64,000 nt of DNA. Source: UA16 sp905478895 (GTDB lineage: Bacteria > Bacteroidota > Bacteroidia > Flavobacteriales_D > Sanyastnellaceae). The stretch spans positions 124,001-188,000 of the forward strand of contig CALSQO010000001.1 in the NCBI GenBank assembly GCA_943788495.1. Direction: 5' to 3'. Shown here piece by piece: positions 36,344-45,262 of this stretch. The translations under genes were made by a program, and so were the position numbers. Below the pieces are notes generated by a model. That model saw only the letters and a program-made list of their open reading frames with translations. It made no database searches and was not told where the DNA came from. Position 1 is the first letter of the stretch. Every line of letters begins with the position of its first letter.

Positions 36344-37699
36344 TCAGCGAACTTCTGCAGCTAGCTTGGCAAAGTCGTCAAAACTGACCGACTTCTCCTT
36401 GATCGTCACTTTCGGCTTCAGTTCATCCACCACCTTCCGTTCAATGATGATGTCTGCAATCCGCCGACGTTCTTCGTCATTGGAAAGCGCGTTTTTCGCA
36501 AAATTGTCCAGCATCTCACCTTCCAATGGCATTCCATATTGAGCGTACTGTGCGCCAATCACACGTTTGGCCTCCTCTTCCAGCTCCTCCGCGCTAACGC
36601 GCATGTCAGCATCCTTCATGACCGCTTGTTGAAGCAATTGCCAGCGCATGGATTCGGCGTAATTCGGGTACTCCTTTTCCATTTGTTCCTCGGTCAGAGG
36701 CTGCTCGTTGTTCATCTGAATCCAGCGCTTGAGGAATGCATCGGGCATCTGGATTTTCATGTGCTCAATTAAATCGACTACGAATCGCCGGCGGAAGACG
36801 TGCTCGGCATCGCGGTCAAATTGACTGTGCAATTCTTCAGAAACTTTTTCTCGGAATTCTTTTTCGGTCGACACCACGTCTTTTCCGAGCACCTTATCCC
36901 ATAACTCTTGATTGTTGTCATGCGGCGCAAGGCGTTTGATTTCCTTTACCTCAAACTTAAAATTGCCTTTCAAATCATGGACTTGCTCGTGGTTGATGCC
37001 GAGCATTTTGCCCAAATCATCATGCCCGTGGGAAATTTTATGGGGATCCAATGTGAACGTATCGCCCACTTTTGCCCCGGTAAGCAACTTCCGCGACTTT
37101 TTGTCCGTGAGGTGTTCCAGAGCAATATTGGAATCGCTCTCAATGCCACCTTCCATCGGTTGATCAGAAGCGTCGAGCTGCGTAAAGTGCCCCATGATGA
37201 GGTCGCTATCAGATGCCACTTCAGGTTCGCTGATGGAGCCGTGGCGCCTGCAATGGTCTTTTGTTGCCGCCTCGATTGCTTTCTTATCCACCTTGATGAT
37301 GTGACGAGTGAATTTTGCGCTTCGTCCGAATTCCAGGGATATCTGTGGCGCTAATCCAATCTCAAATGTGAAGATAAATTGCTCCGGCTTTTCCCAATTC
37401 CCCGAAGCCTCGGTGCTTGTCTCGGGAATAGGATTTCCGAGAATTTCGATGTTCTCCTTTTGGATATAGCTACTGAGGTTTTCGGAGATGATTTTGTTCA
37501 TCTCATCTGCCAAAACGGGTGCCGCATACTGCTTCCGGATGAGGGCCATGGGCGCCTTGCCTTTTCGAAATCCGGGATACTGGGCAGACTTCTTATAGTC
37601 GTTGAGGATTTTTTGAACGCGTTCCGTGTAATCAGCGGGCTCAACGGTCAAGGTCAATCGAGCGGTGAGCTCGTCAATGTTGTTCCGATCGATTTGCAT
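36344..37699 (-). CDS. tig: trigger factor
   Basis: A 451-residue ribosome-associated chaperone. The N-terminal ribosome-binding domain has the signature YPGFRKGKAP. A divergent FKBP-like isomerase region follows (about residues 155-260), then a long helical C-terminal domain. It shields nascent chains at the exit tunnel. I start at ATG 37699 (MQIDRNNIDE); a longer reading that runs through the tRNA-Leu gene is rejected. The tRNA-Leu gene is 94 bases upstream on the same strand and may share its promoter. Confidence 0.95.
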   Translation of the reverse strand: MQIDRNNIDELTARLTLTVEPADYTERVQKILNDYKKSAQYPGFRKGKAPMALIRKQYAAPVLADEMNKIISENLSSYIQKENIEILGNPIPETSTEASGNWEKPEQFIFTFEIGLAPQISLEFGRSAKFTRHIIKVDKKAIEAATKDHCRRHGSISEPEVASDSDLIMGHFTQLDASDQPMEGGIESDSNIALEHLTDKKSRKLLTGAKVGDTFTLDPHKISHGHDDLGKMLGINHEQVHDLKGNFKFEVKEIKRLAPHDNNQELWDKVLGKDVVSTEKEFREKVSEELHSQFDRDAEHVFRRRFVVDLIEHMKIQMPDAFLKRWIQMNNEQPLTEEQMEKEYPNYAESMRWQLLQQAVMKDADMRVSAEELEEEAKRVIGAQYAQYGMPLEGEMLDNFAKNALSNDEERRRIADIIIERKVVDELKPKVTIKEKSVSFDDFAKLAAEVR

Positions 37700-37793
37700 G
37701 TGTCGGTGTAAGAATGGCTTGGTTTTGGCGTTTTCATCTGTGTGAATAAGCCAAGTTGCAAGCGGTTTCAGTTTTGGTTTCTTTTCTGAAGAG

Positions 37794-37875
37794 TGCGGGT
37801 GGAGGGACTCGAACCCACACGCCTCGCGGCACTGGATCCTAAATCCAGCGTGTCTACCAATTTCACCACACCCGC
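37794..37875 (-). tRNA. tRNA-Leu (anticodon TAG)
   Basis: On the minus strand the acceptor GCGGGTG pairs with CACCCGC. The anticodon stem CTGGA/TCCAG holds the loop TTTAGGA, giving anticodon TAG, and a long variable arm (TGCCGCGAGGCG region) marks a class II tRNA. The T arm has GGTTCGAGTCC and the discriminator is A. CCA is not encoded. Confidence 0.95.
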
Positions 37876-37891
37876 CCTTCAGAAAGGAGTG

Positions 37892-37899
37892 CAAAGGTA
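37892..37899 (-). promoter_or_regulatory. TAnnTTTG promoter element for tRNA-Leu and tig
   Basis: TACCTTTG on the minus strand lies 16 bases before the tRNA-Leu 5' end. Confidence 0.55.
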
Positions 37900-37997
37900 G
37901 GAATACGGATATTTCGATAGAACTTGCAGGCGCATGAATTTTCAAAGTGTTTCTTCTGTGGGGTTGAAGTGGGTGCCTTTGCGCTTGTGCGGTTTTG

Positions 37998-39515
37998 ATG
38001 GTTTTTGCAGTGAGAGCGCAGGATGACGGCGAAACACGAATCAACATTCTACAGGCAGACGCCATTTTGCGTGACCAGCGTCAGCCCGATGTTCAGCGGT
38101 TAATTGGCGCTGTATTGCTCGGATATGGGGACGCTACCTTGGCTTGCGACAGCGCTTTGAGGTTCAAAGACGGTCGTTTTCGTACGATGGGAAACGTGCG
38201 TTTGAACGACGGTGATAGGCGTGTTTTGGCCGAAAGCATGTTACTGAATCCACAGGCTGAAAAGGCCATTGCAACGGCTACTGTGGGTGAGCAAGTGCGG
38301 ATGCAAAGTGATTTGGGAGAAATACAAGCAACTCGTGTTGATTATGAGCTGGACACCAAATGGGTTCGTTTTCCAAACGGCGGGACCATGCATGAACAAT
38401 CAAGATCGGCCACGTTCGAGCGTGGACTGTTCAAGGTAGACGATTCCCTTCTGGAATTGGGGGGCAACGTGTACATCGATGATGGTGACTGGGTTGTCAT
38501 GTCTGATTCGCTCCATTGGGACGAAAAAAACGAAAAACTATTCTTTCATGGACTTTCACATGTGCTTGAGCAGTCTGGGGAGTTGGAATTGAGTTGTTTC
38601 TTTGGAGCATTTGATGCCGCTCAGGAGTCAGGATGGTTTGCATCCGAGGAAGTGGGCTCAGGCACGAAGGCACGCGTTCGACAGGATGATGTATGGCTCG
38701 AGGCCGATCGATTGGAGGTGCCAGCGGACTCGTTGGAACCGTTGTCTGCAATGGGGCGTGTCGAAATACAAGACACGTCACGCGTGTGGAAAGTGTGGGG
38801 CTCTGATGCACTGCGCCGGCAAGGCGCAGGGGGAGAAAACCTCGTGTCCGTGCGAGGTGGCAGTAGTGGAAGGGCAAGGTACATGGATGCTTCTTCGTCG
38901 GATACCCTCTGGTTGATCTCAGATTCCATGGAAATCCAATCCAATTGGACCCGGCTTTGGCCCGGTGTTCATTTGATTCAGGGCCAAGCTGCAGCGTCTT
39001 GCGAGGAACTCTTTTGGGATGATTCAACCGAACAGATTGACTTGCTAGGCACGCCGCTAACGTGGCTCGAAGGCTGGTTGCTGAAGGCGGATTCGATGAC
39101 CTGGCAATTGAACGATAACCAACCAGAGAAGCTCTCTGCTCGCGGACATTCGGGATTGATTTTGGACATTGACTCGATGTGCATGCAACAAATTTCGGGA
39201 CGCAATCTCGATGCGTATTTCACGGACGGGGTGCTCAATTCCGTGGAGGTCGTGGGCAATGCTGAGTCGATTTATTTCGACACGGAAAAGCCGAATCCCT
39301 GCGAGGCCTTCAATCAGTCGGTCAGCAGCGCCATGCGCATCGATTTCGACGCTGGAGAAATCAAGGATATCGTTCTGTTGCAAAAACCCGAAGGCGTCTG
39401 GTCCTCTGTTCAAGGAGAAGTGCCCGAGCTCAAGGGGATGGCCTGGAAGGCGCTGCCCGAAGCGATTCGTGAAGCGTTTGAAAAGGATCGGCTGGATTTC
39501 TCCGTCGAGGATTGA
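37998..39515 (+). CDS. OstA-like (LptA/LptD N-terminal type) protein, signal peptide apparently frameshifted
   Basis: A 505-residue reading with repeated beta-strand units of the OstA/LptA jellyroll. The pattern 'x-x-ADxxxxD-x-x' recurs, for example LQADAILRDQRQP, LACDSALRFKDGRF and SDSLHWDEKNEKLFF. Such proteins bridge lipopolysaccharide across the periplasm, so it should work with LptC (16425). The start is a problem. The frame before ATG 37998 reads hydrophobic residues (CLCACAVLMVFAVRAQ), which look like the core of a signal peptide, but a stop at 37965 cuts it off. A separate ATG at 37934 in another frame offers a suitable n-region. A one-base indel near 37971 would join them. Confidence 0.8.
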   Translation: MVFAVRAQDDGETRINILQADAILRDQRQPDVQRLIGAVLLGYGDATLACDSALRFKDGRFRTMGNVRLNDGDRRVLAESMLLNPQAEKAIATATVGEQVRMQSDLGEIQATRVDYELDTKWVRFPNGGTMHEQSRSATFERGLFKVDDSLLELGGNVYIDDGDWVVMSDSLHWDEKNEKLFFHGLSHVLEQSGELELSCFFGAFDAAQESGWFASEEVGSGTKARVRQDDVWLEADRLEVPADSLEPLSAMGRVEIQDTSRVWKVWGSDALRRQGAGGENLVSVRGGSSGRARYMDASSSDTLWLISDSMEIQSNWTRLWPGVHLIQGQAAASCEELFWDDSTEQIDLLGTPLTWLEGWLLKADSMTWQLNDNQPEKLSARGHSGLILDIDSMCMQQISGRNLDAYFTDGVLNSVEVVGNAESIYFDTEKPNPCEAFNQSVSSAMRIDFDAGEIKDIVLLQKPEGVWSSVQGEVPELKGMAWKALPEAIREAFEKDRLDFSVED

Positions 39516-39623
39516 GGAGCAGTTACAAACCCGCTTCATTCGGAAGTGAATCCAACCCATTTGTTGCGTGCAATTGGCTCAAATTGCATAGTTCAGAGGC
39601 ACGAATGAGGAGGAAAAGAGGCG

Positions 39624-40361
39624 ATGGGAACAGGGGTGAATTGGAATGATCTGCGGATGCACGCGTTGATTTGGGTTGTGTTAAAAACGGGGATTCTGTG
39701 GGCACAATTACCTGGAATTGCCCCGCTATTTCCTCTCCAGGAGTCCAGCACATTAGCGTTGGATCTGCAGCCTCTGCAATCGGCTTATCACGGTTTTGCT
39801 CATGCAAAGACGGACCGTGGATTTGGGGCCGTAGGTCAGTTCGTTTCAATCTCCACCCATGCGACATGCAGGGCTTTGCTGGCTTATTCAATTCCCCTCG
39901 ATCAGGGGTGGTCCATTGGGCTGGGATTGGGACTTGGGGGCCATTCATGGTCCAATGGCACGGCATTCTCCATGGATTTCCCAATGTTTTTGCAAGTGAA
40001 TCGGGGAATGGCAGATGGCTCCAAGTTGGCTGCTTTCATTCGAGGCACCAATCAAGGGCAGCTTTTGGGGGTTCAAGAACGCGGCGAGTTTGATGGGGGG
40101 TTTCAGTGGATCAAGCGGCACAAGCAGGGTGCGTTTTCAGCTTTTTTCCTGTGGGGACATCCCTCTTCTCGATTGCATATTCAGTGGAGGTGGACCCTGG
40201 CCAAAGGGAAATCAATGCGACTAAGGGTTCAACCCCAGCCGCTTTCGTTCGGACTCGATGCGGGATGGGAGAAAGACAGAAGACGCCAATGGATCGGAAT
40301 CACGCATTCAAATTTTCTGGGGCTCTGGCTTTGGAGTTGGCGCATGGATTTTCGAAAATGA
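39624..40361 (+). CDS. putative exported outer-membrane-like protein
   Basis: A 245-residue protein with a signal-like N-terminus ending ILWAQ and a mature part of alternating hydrophobic and polar residues, rich in Gly, Trp and Phe. Examples are GWSIGLGLGLGGHSWSNG and the end strand LGLWLWSWRMDFRK, which suggest a beta barrel or an outer-membrane lid. The start could be ATG 39624, preceded by GAGGAGG, or ATG 39657 (MHALIWVVLK). Its stop overlaps the next start as ATGA, so the two are translationally coupled. I do not recognise a named family. Confidence 0.7.
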   Translation: MGTGVNWNDLRMHALIWVVLKTGILWAQLPGIAPLFPLQESSTLALDLQPLQSAYHGFAHAKTDRGFGAVGQFVSISTHATCRALLAYSIPLDQGWSIGLGLGLGGHSWSNGTAFSMDFPMFLQVNRGMADGSKLAAFIRGTNQGQLLGVQERGEFDGGFQWIKRHKQGAFSAFFLWGHPSSRLHIQWRWTLAKGKSMRLRVQPQPLSFGLDAGWEKDRRRQWIGITHSNFLGLWLWSWRMDFRK

Positions 40362-41989
40362 CAGGCAAGAACATTCACGTATTATGCCTTTTTGTGGGGT
40401 GTGCGCTTCATGCAACGTTGGAAGGCAAAGGCCAAGAGGCAGCTTTTCGTTCGTTTGTCGCAGAGCGGGTTGTTTTGGGGGACTGGTTGCCTTCAGAAGG
40501 AGAATACATTATCCAATACATCGAGCGCAAAGGCAGGCCCATTATTCCCGAGGAAGTTGCGGCCATTTTAGGATTATCCTCGGAGACCCGCCAGCAGCTG
40601 CTGCTCGCCGGGCCTTGGATTGCTCTCTGTACGGGACAGAATTCGGTCATTATGAGCAAGCGCCCTGCCCCCAGTTTCGACATGCGAATCAACCCAAAGT
40701 CGATGGCATCTTCGCAATCCGTGCGATTGAAAAACCCTGGAAAATGGGCCATGCGTTGGGATGGTTCATGGTGGCAGCCCAGCCAAGAAACAGGGACACA
40801 AAATCGACTGACGGGATACATTCAATTCAGCCCCGCTCGCAATGTTCGATTGCTTTTGGGAACCCACAAGCTGGGCTGGGGCAATCGATTGATTCAGAAG
40901 GAAGCCATCTTATTTTCAAGCCTTTTGTCTCCGGCCTTTGCAGTTCCGGTGCATTATGATTTTGCCCCGGTATGGGGCAATGTTTCTTCAGGAATGCGCA
41001 CTGGCTTGGCTTGTTCTGCTCGTCTGGGTGGTTGGTCGTTGAGTATCAGCAGCGACGGAATGGTTCGGCAACCACGTTGGGCAGTTGTGGCTTGGAAGCC
41101 ATGCCAATGGGGGACTGTTGGTTTGGTTGGTGAGCGCGGCTGGACAGCCTTGTCCCCCACTGCAAACGCAACGGCGTCTTGGCTAGGGAGTGCTTTTGCT
41201 TTTGGCACGAGCAAGGGCTGGCAATGGTCGTTCGAGTGCGCTCCTAGACCTGCTGTCCAAGCGTTGAAGAGCACCTGGCTCAGGTCCATTGGCAGGTGCT
41301 GGGACGGATTTGGTAGGGTTAAAATTATAAGCGGAGTAATCCCCGATCACGAGAAACAGATGCCGCATCAATGGGATGAAAAAGAGTTGACGATGGGCAT
41401 GCAGTGGCTGCTGCGTGAAGGGGGGCTGCGAACGCGGTTTTTGATGGAAATCGAGTCCATTGAAAACGCTATTCGACAAACGGTGCGTGCAAGTGCTGTT
41501 TCCAGCTCGATCGATCAGCACCGATTTGAGCTGCACATCCGCTGGCAGCTCGAGTCTGTGCATTCCGCGCTTGAGTCTTCTCATCGCAGAATCGGCTTGC
41601 GCTGGAGGTTTGAGGATGGAGCATATGCAGGAAACATCCGATTGGAATGGTGCCCGGGTCGTGCCCGAGACGGTTTGGGTTGGGCGTGCATTTGGGGGGG
41701 AGAGATCGGCGGGTGCGACATGAAATTTAGCATCGCTCAGTGGAAAATGGAGCCGAGCCAGGTGGGGTATTTCGTGACGCCCGCCTTTGATGGCATTCGC
41801 ATGCATGGTATGCACCACCATGGGACGCGAGCCGCATTCCGGATCAGTCGAAAGTTCAAGTCAACATGGAAAGTCCAACTGATCGGATTCAAGAGCAATG
41901 GACGAAATCCAACCGAGCGATTGCCCGGTCTTTCGACATTGGCTTATGCACAAAGTGAAATCCGATTCCGTTTGATGCTTAATTTGTAA
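40358..41989 (+). CDS. putative outer-membrane protein with degenerate helix-hairpin-helix N-terminal region
   Basis: A 543-residue protein with a signal sequence (HVLCLFVGCALHATLEG). A short helical region at about residues 30-95 (IPEEVAAILGLSSETRQQLL) resembles the helix-hairpin-helix repeats seen at the front of some large Bacteroidota outer-membrane proteins. The rest is strand-rich, with the block LLLGTHKLGWGNRLIQ that in those relatives reads like GDFxLxxGQGL. I infer an outer-membrane barrel; its cargo is unknown. It is coupled to the previous gene by an ATGA overlap. Trp and Arg are unusually frequent, for example WCPGRARDGLGWACIWGG. Confidence 0.65.
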   Translation: MTGKNIHVLCLFVGCALHATLEGKGQEAAFRSFVAERVVLGDWLPSEGEYIIQYIERKGRPIIPEEVAAILGLSSETRQQLLLAGPWIALCTGQNSVIMSKRPAPSFDMRINPKSMASSQSVRLKNPGKWAMRWDGSWWQPSQETGTQNRLTGYIQFSPARNVRLLLGTHKLGWGNRLIQKEAILFSSLLSPAFAVPVHYDFAPVWGNVSSGMRTGLACSARLGGWSLSISSDGMVRQPRWAVVAWKPCQWGTVGLVGERGWTALSPTANATASWLGSAFAFGTSKGWQWSFECAPRPAVQALKSTWLRSIGRCWDGFGRVKIISGVIPDHEKQMPHQWDEKELTMGMQWLLREGGLRTRFLMEIESIENAIRQTVRASAVSSSIDQHRFELHIRWQLESVHSALESSHRRIGLRWRFEDGAYAGNIRLEWCPGRARDGLGWACIWGGEIGGCDMKFSIAQWKMEPSQVGYFVTPAFDGIRMHGMHHHGTRAAFRISRKFKSTWKVQLIGFKSNGRNPTERLPGLSTLAYAQSEIRFRLMLNL

Positions 41990-41992
41990 TGG

Positions 41993-42000
41993 TATCTTCG
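41993..42000 (+). promoter_or_regulatory. TAnnTTCG promoter for efp, with TTG upstream element
   Basis: TATCTTCG lies 14 bases before the efp ATG. A TTG at 41972-41974 is 18 bases upstream of it, which matches the usual -33/-7 spacing of Bacteroidota promoters. Confidence 0.65.
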
Positions 42001-42014
42001 CCTAAATCTCCGAC

Positions 42015-42578
42015 ATGGCAACAACTTCAGACATCAAGAATGGATTGGTCATCAATCACAACAATGGTTTGTGGCAAATCATTGAATTCCTTCATGTGAA
42101 ACCCGGAAAAGGTGCGGCGTTTGTGCGCACCAAACTGAAGAACTTGAGCACGGGAAAAGTGGTGGATCATACCTTCAATGCGGGAGTCAAAATTGACCCC
42201 GTGCGCATTGAAGTGCGGGAATATCAATTTCTGTACAATGACGATCAATACCATTTCATGAACCTCGAGACATTCGAGCAAATTCCTGTGGAAAGATCGG
42301 CAATCAATGCGCCTGAATTTTTGAAGGATGGATTGGTTTGTCAGATTCAATTCCAAGCGGACGAAGAACGTGTGCTCAGCTGTGAGTTGCCCACCCAAGT
42401 CGAGGCGGAAATATCGTACACAGAGCCAGGGATCAAAGGCGATACAGCCACGAACACCTTGAAGCCAGCAACCACGGATACCGGAGTGGAGATTCGCGTG
42501 CCTTTGTTTATCAATATTGGGGATCATGTGAAAGTGGATACCCGCAAAAAAGAATACGTCGAGCGCGTTAAAAAGTAA
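42015..42578 (+). CDS. efp: elongation factor P
   Basis: A 187-residue three-domain protein that relieves ribosome stalling at proline runs. The loop that reaches the peptidyl-transferase centre reads KPGKGAAFV with a conserved Lys at its tip. The second OB domain has VEAEISYTEPGIKGDTA, a classic EF-P block, and the third ends HVKVDTRKKEYVERVKK. The start is ATG 42015. The PP2C phosphatase gene follows two bases after the stop, so the two share a transcript. Confidence 0.97.
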   Translation: MATTSDIKNGLVINHNNGLWQIIEFLHVKPGKGAAFVRTKLKNLSTGKVVDHTFNAGVKIDPVRIEVREYQFLYNDDQYHFMNLETFEQIPVERSAINAPEFLKDGLVCQIQFQADEERVLSCELPTQVEAEISYTEPGIKGDTATNTLKPATTDTGVEIRVPLFINIGDHVKVDTRKKEYVERVKK

Positions 42579-42580
42579 AG

Positions 42581-43801
42581 ATGGCGCACAGCATTCAACG
42601 TTTGGAGCAACGCTTAGAACTTCAGGACTATAAGCTGAGCGCTCTTCTTGATGTCACCCAAGGAATCAATGATCGGGCCTCAGAACAGGACCTGCTTGAT
42701 AAATTCCGTGCAAGCCTGGCAGAGCACCTCGGCATTCATCGCTTGGTGCTTTATGCGTTTGATGGCGATTGGCGTTGTCTTCTGGTGAATGGGATTGAGG
42801 GAGATGTTCCCGAAGTCCAAGACGCTGCTTTTTTTGAACAGAAGGGGGAGGTTTTTCTGAGTTCAACCGCTGGGAAGGAGCAGTTTGACGTCGTCATTCC
42901 AGTGCTTCACAATGACCAACCATTGGCTTATCTCCTGGCGGGCGATACACAAGAGGGGCAAGGTGTAAGTCCCGTGGTGAAGCACTTGAATTTTATCCAA
43001 ACACTGACCAATGTTTTAGTGGTTGCGTTGCAAAATCAGCGGCTTGAATTGGAGCGTGCTAGTCAAGAGGCGACACGCCGAGAATTGGAGCTCGCTGCAA
43101 CCATGCAATCCATGCTCGTGCCAACCGAATGGCCGATCGATCGTGACGTGGATGTCGCGGCATTTTACAAGCCTCATTTGGAAGTTGGAGGAGACTATTA
43201 CGACGTTTTCACAGTGGACGAAGATCGCATGGTGTTTTGCATGGCAGACGTCAGTGGAAAGGGAATTGCCGCGGCTTTTCTTATGTCGAATTTCCAAGCC
43301 AACCTCCGTGCGAGTTTTCAATACGAGCCGGATGATTTGGTGAGCGTAGTCAATCGTTTGAATGAGCGGGTCTCGGAGAATGCCAAAGGAGAGAAGTACA
43401 TTACGGTATTTGCTGCGGTTTATCACCGGAGGAAGCGCGAACTTCAATACGTGAATTGCGGTCACAATCCGCCTCTCATTATGCTCGCGGATGGGAAGAC
43501 AAAGCAGTTGGAGTTGGGGTCTGTGGGATTGGGGATGTTCCGTGAGATTCCTTCATTGGAAACAGGCGTTGTGCAATTGGATCGTGATTCCACTTTGGTG
43601 TGTTTCACCGATGGATTGGTGGAGCAGGAAAATGAGGAAGGAGTGCCTTTCGGCATGCAACGCATGGAAGACATCCTTCGCGAAAGACGAGGAATGCCGG
43701 TGAAGGATGTTCAAACCGCCCTCATTGACTCCGTAAAGACCTTCAAAGGGGAAGAGCCCAGTTTTGATGACACGGCCCTCATGGTCGTCCGGTTTCACTG
43801 A
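42581..43801 (+). CDS. GAF-domain PP2C-type (SpoIIE/RsbU) serine phosphatase
   Basis: A 406-residue cytoplasmic protein. A coiled-coil start leads into a GAF-like sensor region (about residues 20-155) and then a PP2C phosphatase of the SpoIIE/RsbU type (about 185-405). Metal-binding and catalytic blocks are EVGGDYYDVF, MADVSGKGIAAAFLMS, VNCGHNPPL, CFTDGLVE and DDTALMVV. Such phosphatases usually dephosphorylate an anti-sigma-factor antagonist and thereby release a sigma factor; no partner is encoded nearby. It lies two bases after efp, an unusual pairing, and converges with the Wzy-like gene. Confidence 0.9.
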   Translation: MAHSIQRLEQRLELQDYKLSALLDVTQGINDRASEQDLLDKFRASLAEHLGIHRLVLYAFDGDWRCLLVNGIEGDVPEVQDAAFFEQKGEVFLSSTAGKEQFDVVIPVLHNDQPLAYLLAGDTQEGQGVSPVVKHLNFIQTLTNVLVVALQNQRLELERASQEATRRELELAATMQSMLVPTEWPIDRDVDVAAFYKPHLEVGGDYYDVFTVDEDRMVFCMADVSGKGIAAAFLMSNFQANLRASFQYEPDDLVSVVNRLNERVSENAKGEKYITVFAAVYHRRKRELQYVNCGHNPPLIMLADGKTKQLELGSVGLGMFREIPSLETGVVQLDRDSTLVCFTDGLVEQENEEGVPFGMQRMEDILRERRGMPVKDVQTALIDSVKTFKGEEPSFDDTALMVVRFH

Positions 43802-43810
43802 TTGCTTGAC

Positions 43811-45262
43811 TCAGGAGGCAGCAACACTTTTTTGCTGGCCATTGTCAGCCAGGGTTAGATCCCAGACCAGAAGCAGCGCGAAAAAACCCCAAAAAAGGGC
43901 GCTCGCTTTATCTGTATCGAGGTAATTGTTTAGCACCCCGTGCACGAAATAGGTCATCAGTCCTAGGAAAACCCCCATCGCCAGTCTCGCTTGTTCCGGA
44001 TCATTCAGTTGGCGGTGGAGTTTGAAGCCCAAGTGCAAACAAAAACCCAATAGCCCAAGAACGAATAGCAAGCCAGGTACACCTTGTTCCGCTAGCGGTC
44101 CGAGGTATTCGCTGTGCGCATTGCCACCATCTGCATTATTCGTGCTAATGATTGTCTGATCTTCGGAGCGTTGAAATGGGGCGTACTCGAATTGATAGCT
44201 TCCGGGTCCCCAGCCCACCAGAGGCCGTTCTTGGAACATTGCCAAGGCCGCATTCCAGCGATTCAGCCTTTCGAGGTTCGATGCGTCGCTCGAAACATTG
44301 GAAATGGACTCCACGTGTTCCGTTAGATTATCTGAAGAATCTTGGCGATTTCGCTCCAGTTGAATGAGCAAGGAATCTTGTGCAAACCACAAAAAAGCCA
44401 AGCTTGCGAAGCCCACAATCAAGAGTGTTTTGAGTTGTATGCCTGCTTTCATTAGGCCCCAAAGTGCCCCCGCAGCTGCAAGAGATACCCATGCCGCGCG
44501 GGTGTATGAAAAGACAAGTCCAACGCATAGGATGACGAGTGCGACCCCCATCAACGCTTTTGCAAAGGCGGAGAACCGTTTCCAGCTGAGGAGCGCGAGC
44601 ATGGGCGGGATCACCATGGCAAGCACCGCACCGTAAGAAGTGTGGTCCTTGTAGAATGGCTTCATGACCCAGTGTCCGGCATCTTTTTCAAAACCGAAGC
44701 CAGCATGCCTCACGAGCGTATAGACGATGACACCACAAAGTGGGAATGCATAAGCCAGGATAAATTGATGGCGTTGCGCTTTTTTAGTCCGGAACATTTC
44801 TCCCAAAACCCAAAAGAATCCCACTATAAACCAAAGCCTTGCCGCCAGAAATTTGAAGGAAACAAGAGGATGGGAGCTCACGATTGCCGTAATTCCAATC
44901 CACAACAGCGAACATTGCACCCAGCGAGAAAGCGGATGCTTCAGCACAGTGGGGTGAGCCGGCCAACCGGAAACGGCCTTGAAGAAAAACAATACGAGAA
45001 CACCTGCAAGCAGCGGTTCAGTGGGCAGGTAAGCACCAATACCACCAAGTTCCAGGTCTTCTAGGCTGATGCTCAGTGGAACGCAAGCCACCAAAAAAAG
45101 CATCAAAGCATCCAGTCGATGAAAAGCCATCCAGGCGATGCCAATTGCAAGTGGTGAGAGGGCGAGCCAGGGAAATTCGAAATAAAATGCGAAGGCGAGC
45201 AGGGCCGCATAGGCTCCTGTGGCTAGATATAAATACCGAGGTGTCCTCGCGGTTGGAATCAT
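43811..45262 (-). CDS. O-antigen ligase/polymerase-like membrane protein (Wzy_C)
   Basis: A 483-residue protein with about eleven predicted membrane segments. A large loop carries VGWGPGSYQFEYAPF and NAHSEYLGPLAEQGVPGLL, the hallmark of the O-antigen ligase/polymerase family. It joins or polymerises glycan units on the outer leaf of the inner membrane. The start is ATG 45262 (MIPTARTPRY), overlapping the upstream Wzz-like stop as ATGA; the longer reading to 45355 is rejected. It is the last gene of the Wzx-Wzz-Wzy run. Whether it ligates or polymerises cannot be told. Confidence 0.85.
   Translation of the reverse strand: MIPTARTPRYLYLATGAYAALLAFAFYFEFPWLALSPLAIGIAWMAFHRLDALMLFLVACVPLSISLEDLELGGIGAYLPTEPLLAGVLVLFFFKAVSGWPAHPTVLKHPLSRWVQCSLLWIGITAIVSSHPLVSFKFLAARLWFIVGFFWVLGEMFRTKKAQRHQFILAYAFPLCGVIVYTLVRHAGFGFEKDAGHWVMKPFYKDHTSYGAVLAMVIPPMLALLSWKRFSAFAKALMGVALVILCVGLVFSYTRAAWVSLAAAGALWGLMKAGIQLKTLLIVGFASLAFLWFAQDSLLIQLERNRQDSSDNLTEHVESISNVSSDASNLERLNRWNAALAMFQERPLVGWGPGSYQFEYAPFQRSEDQTIISTNNADGGNAHSEYLGPLAEQGVPGLLFVLGLLGFCLHLGFKLHRQLNDPEQARLAMGVFLGLMTYFVHGVLNNYLDTDKASALFWGFFALLLVWDLTLADNGQQKSVAAS

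Noticed and set aside
37700..38065. An N-terminal extension of trigger factor by 122 residues
   Set aside because: The extension would translate through the tRNA-Leu gene and has no family counterpart; ATG 37699 gives the normal trigger-factor start.
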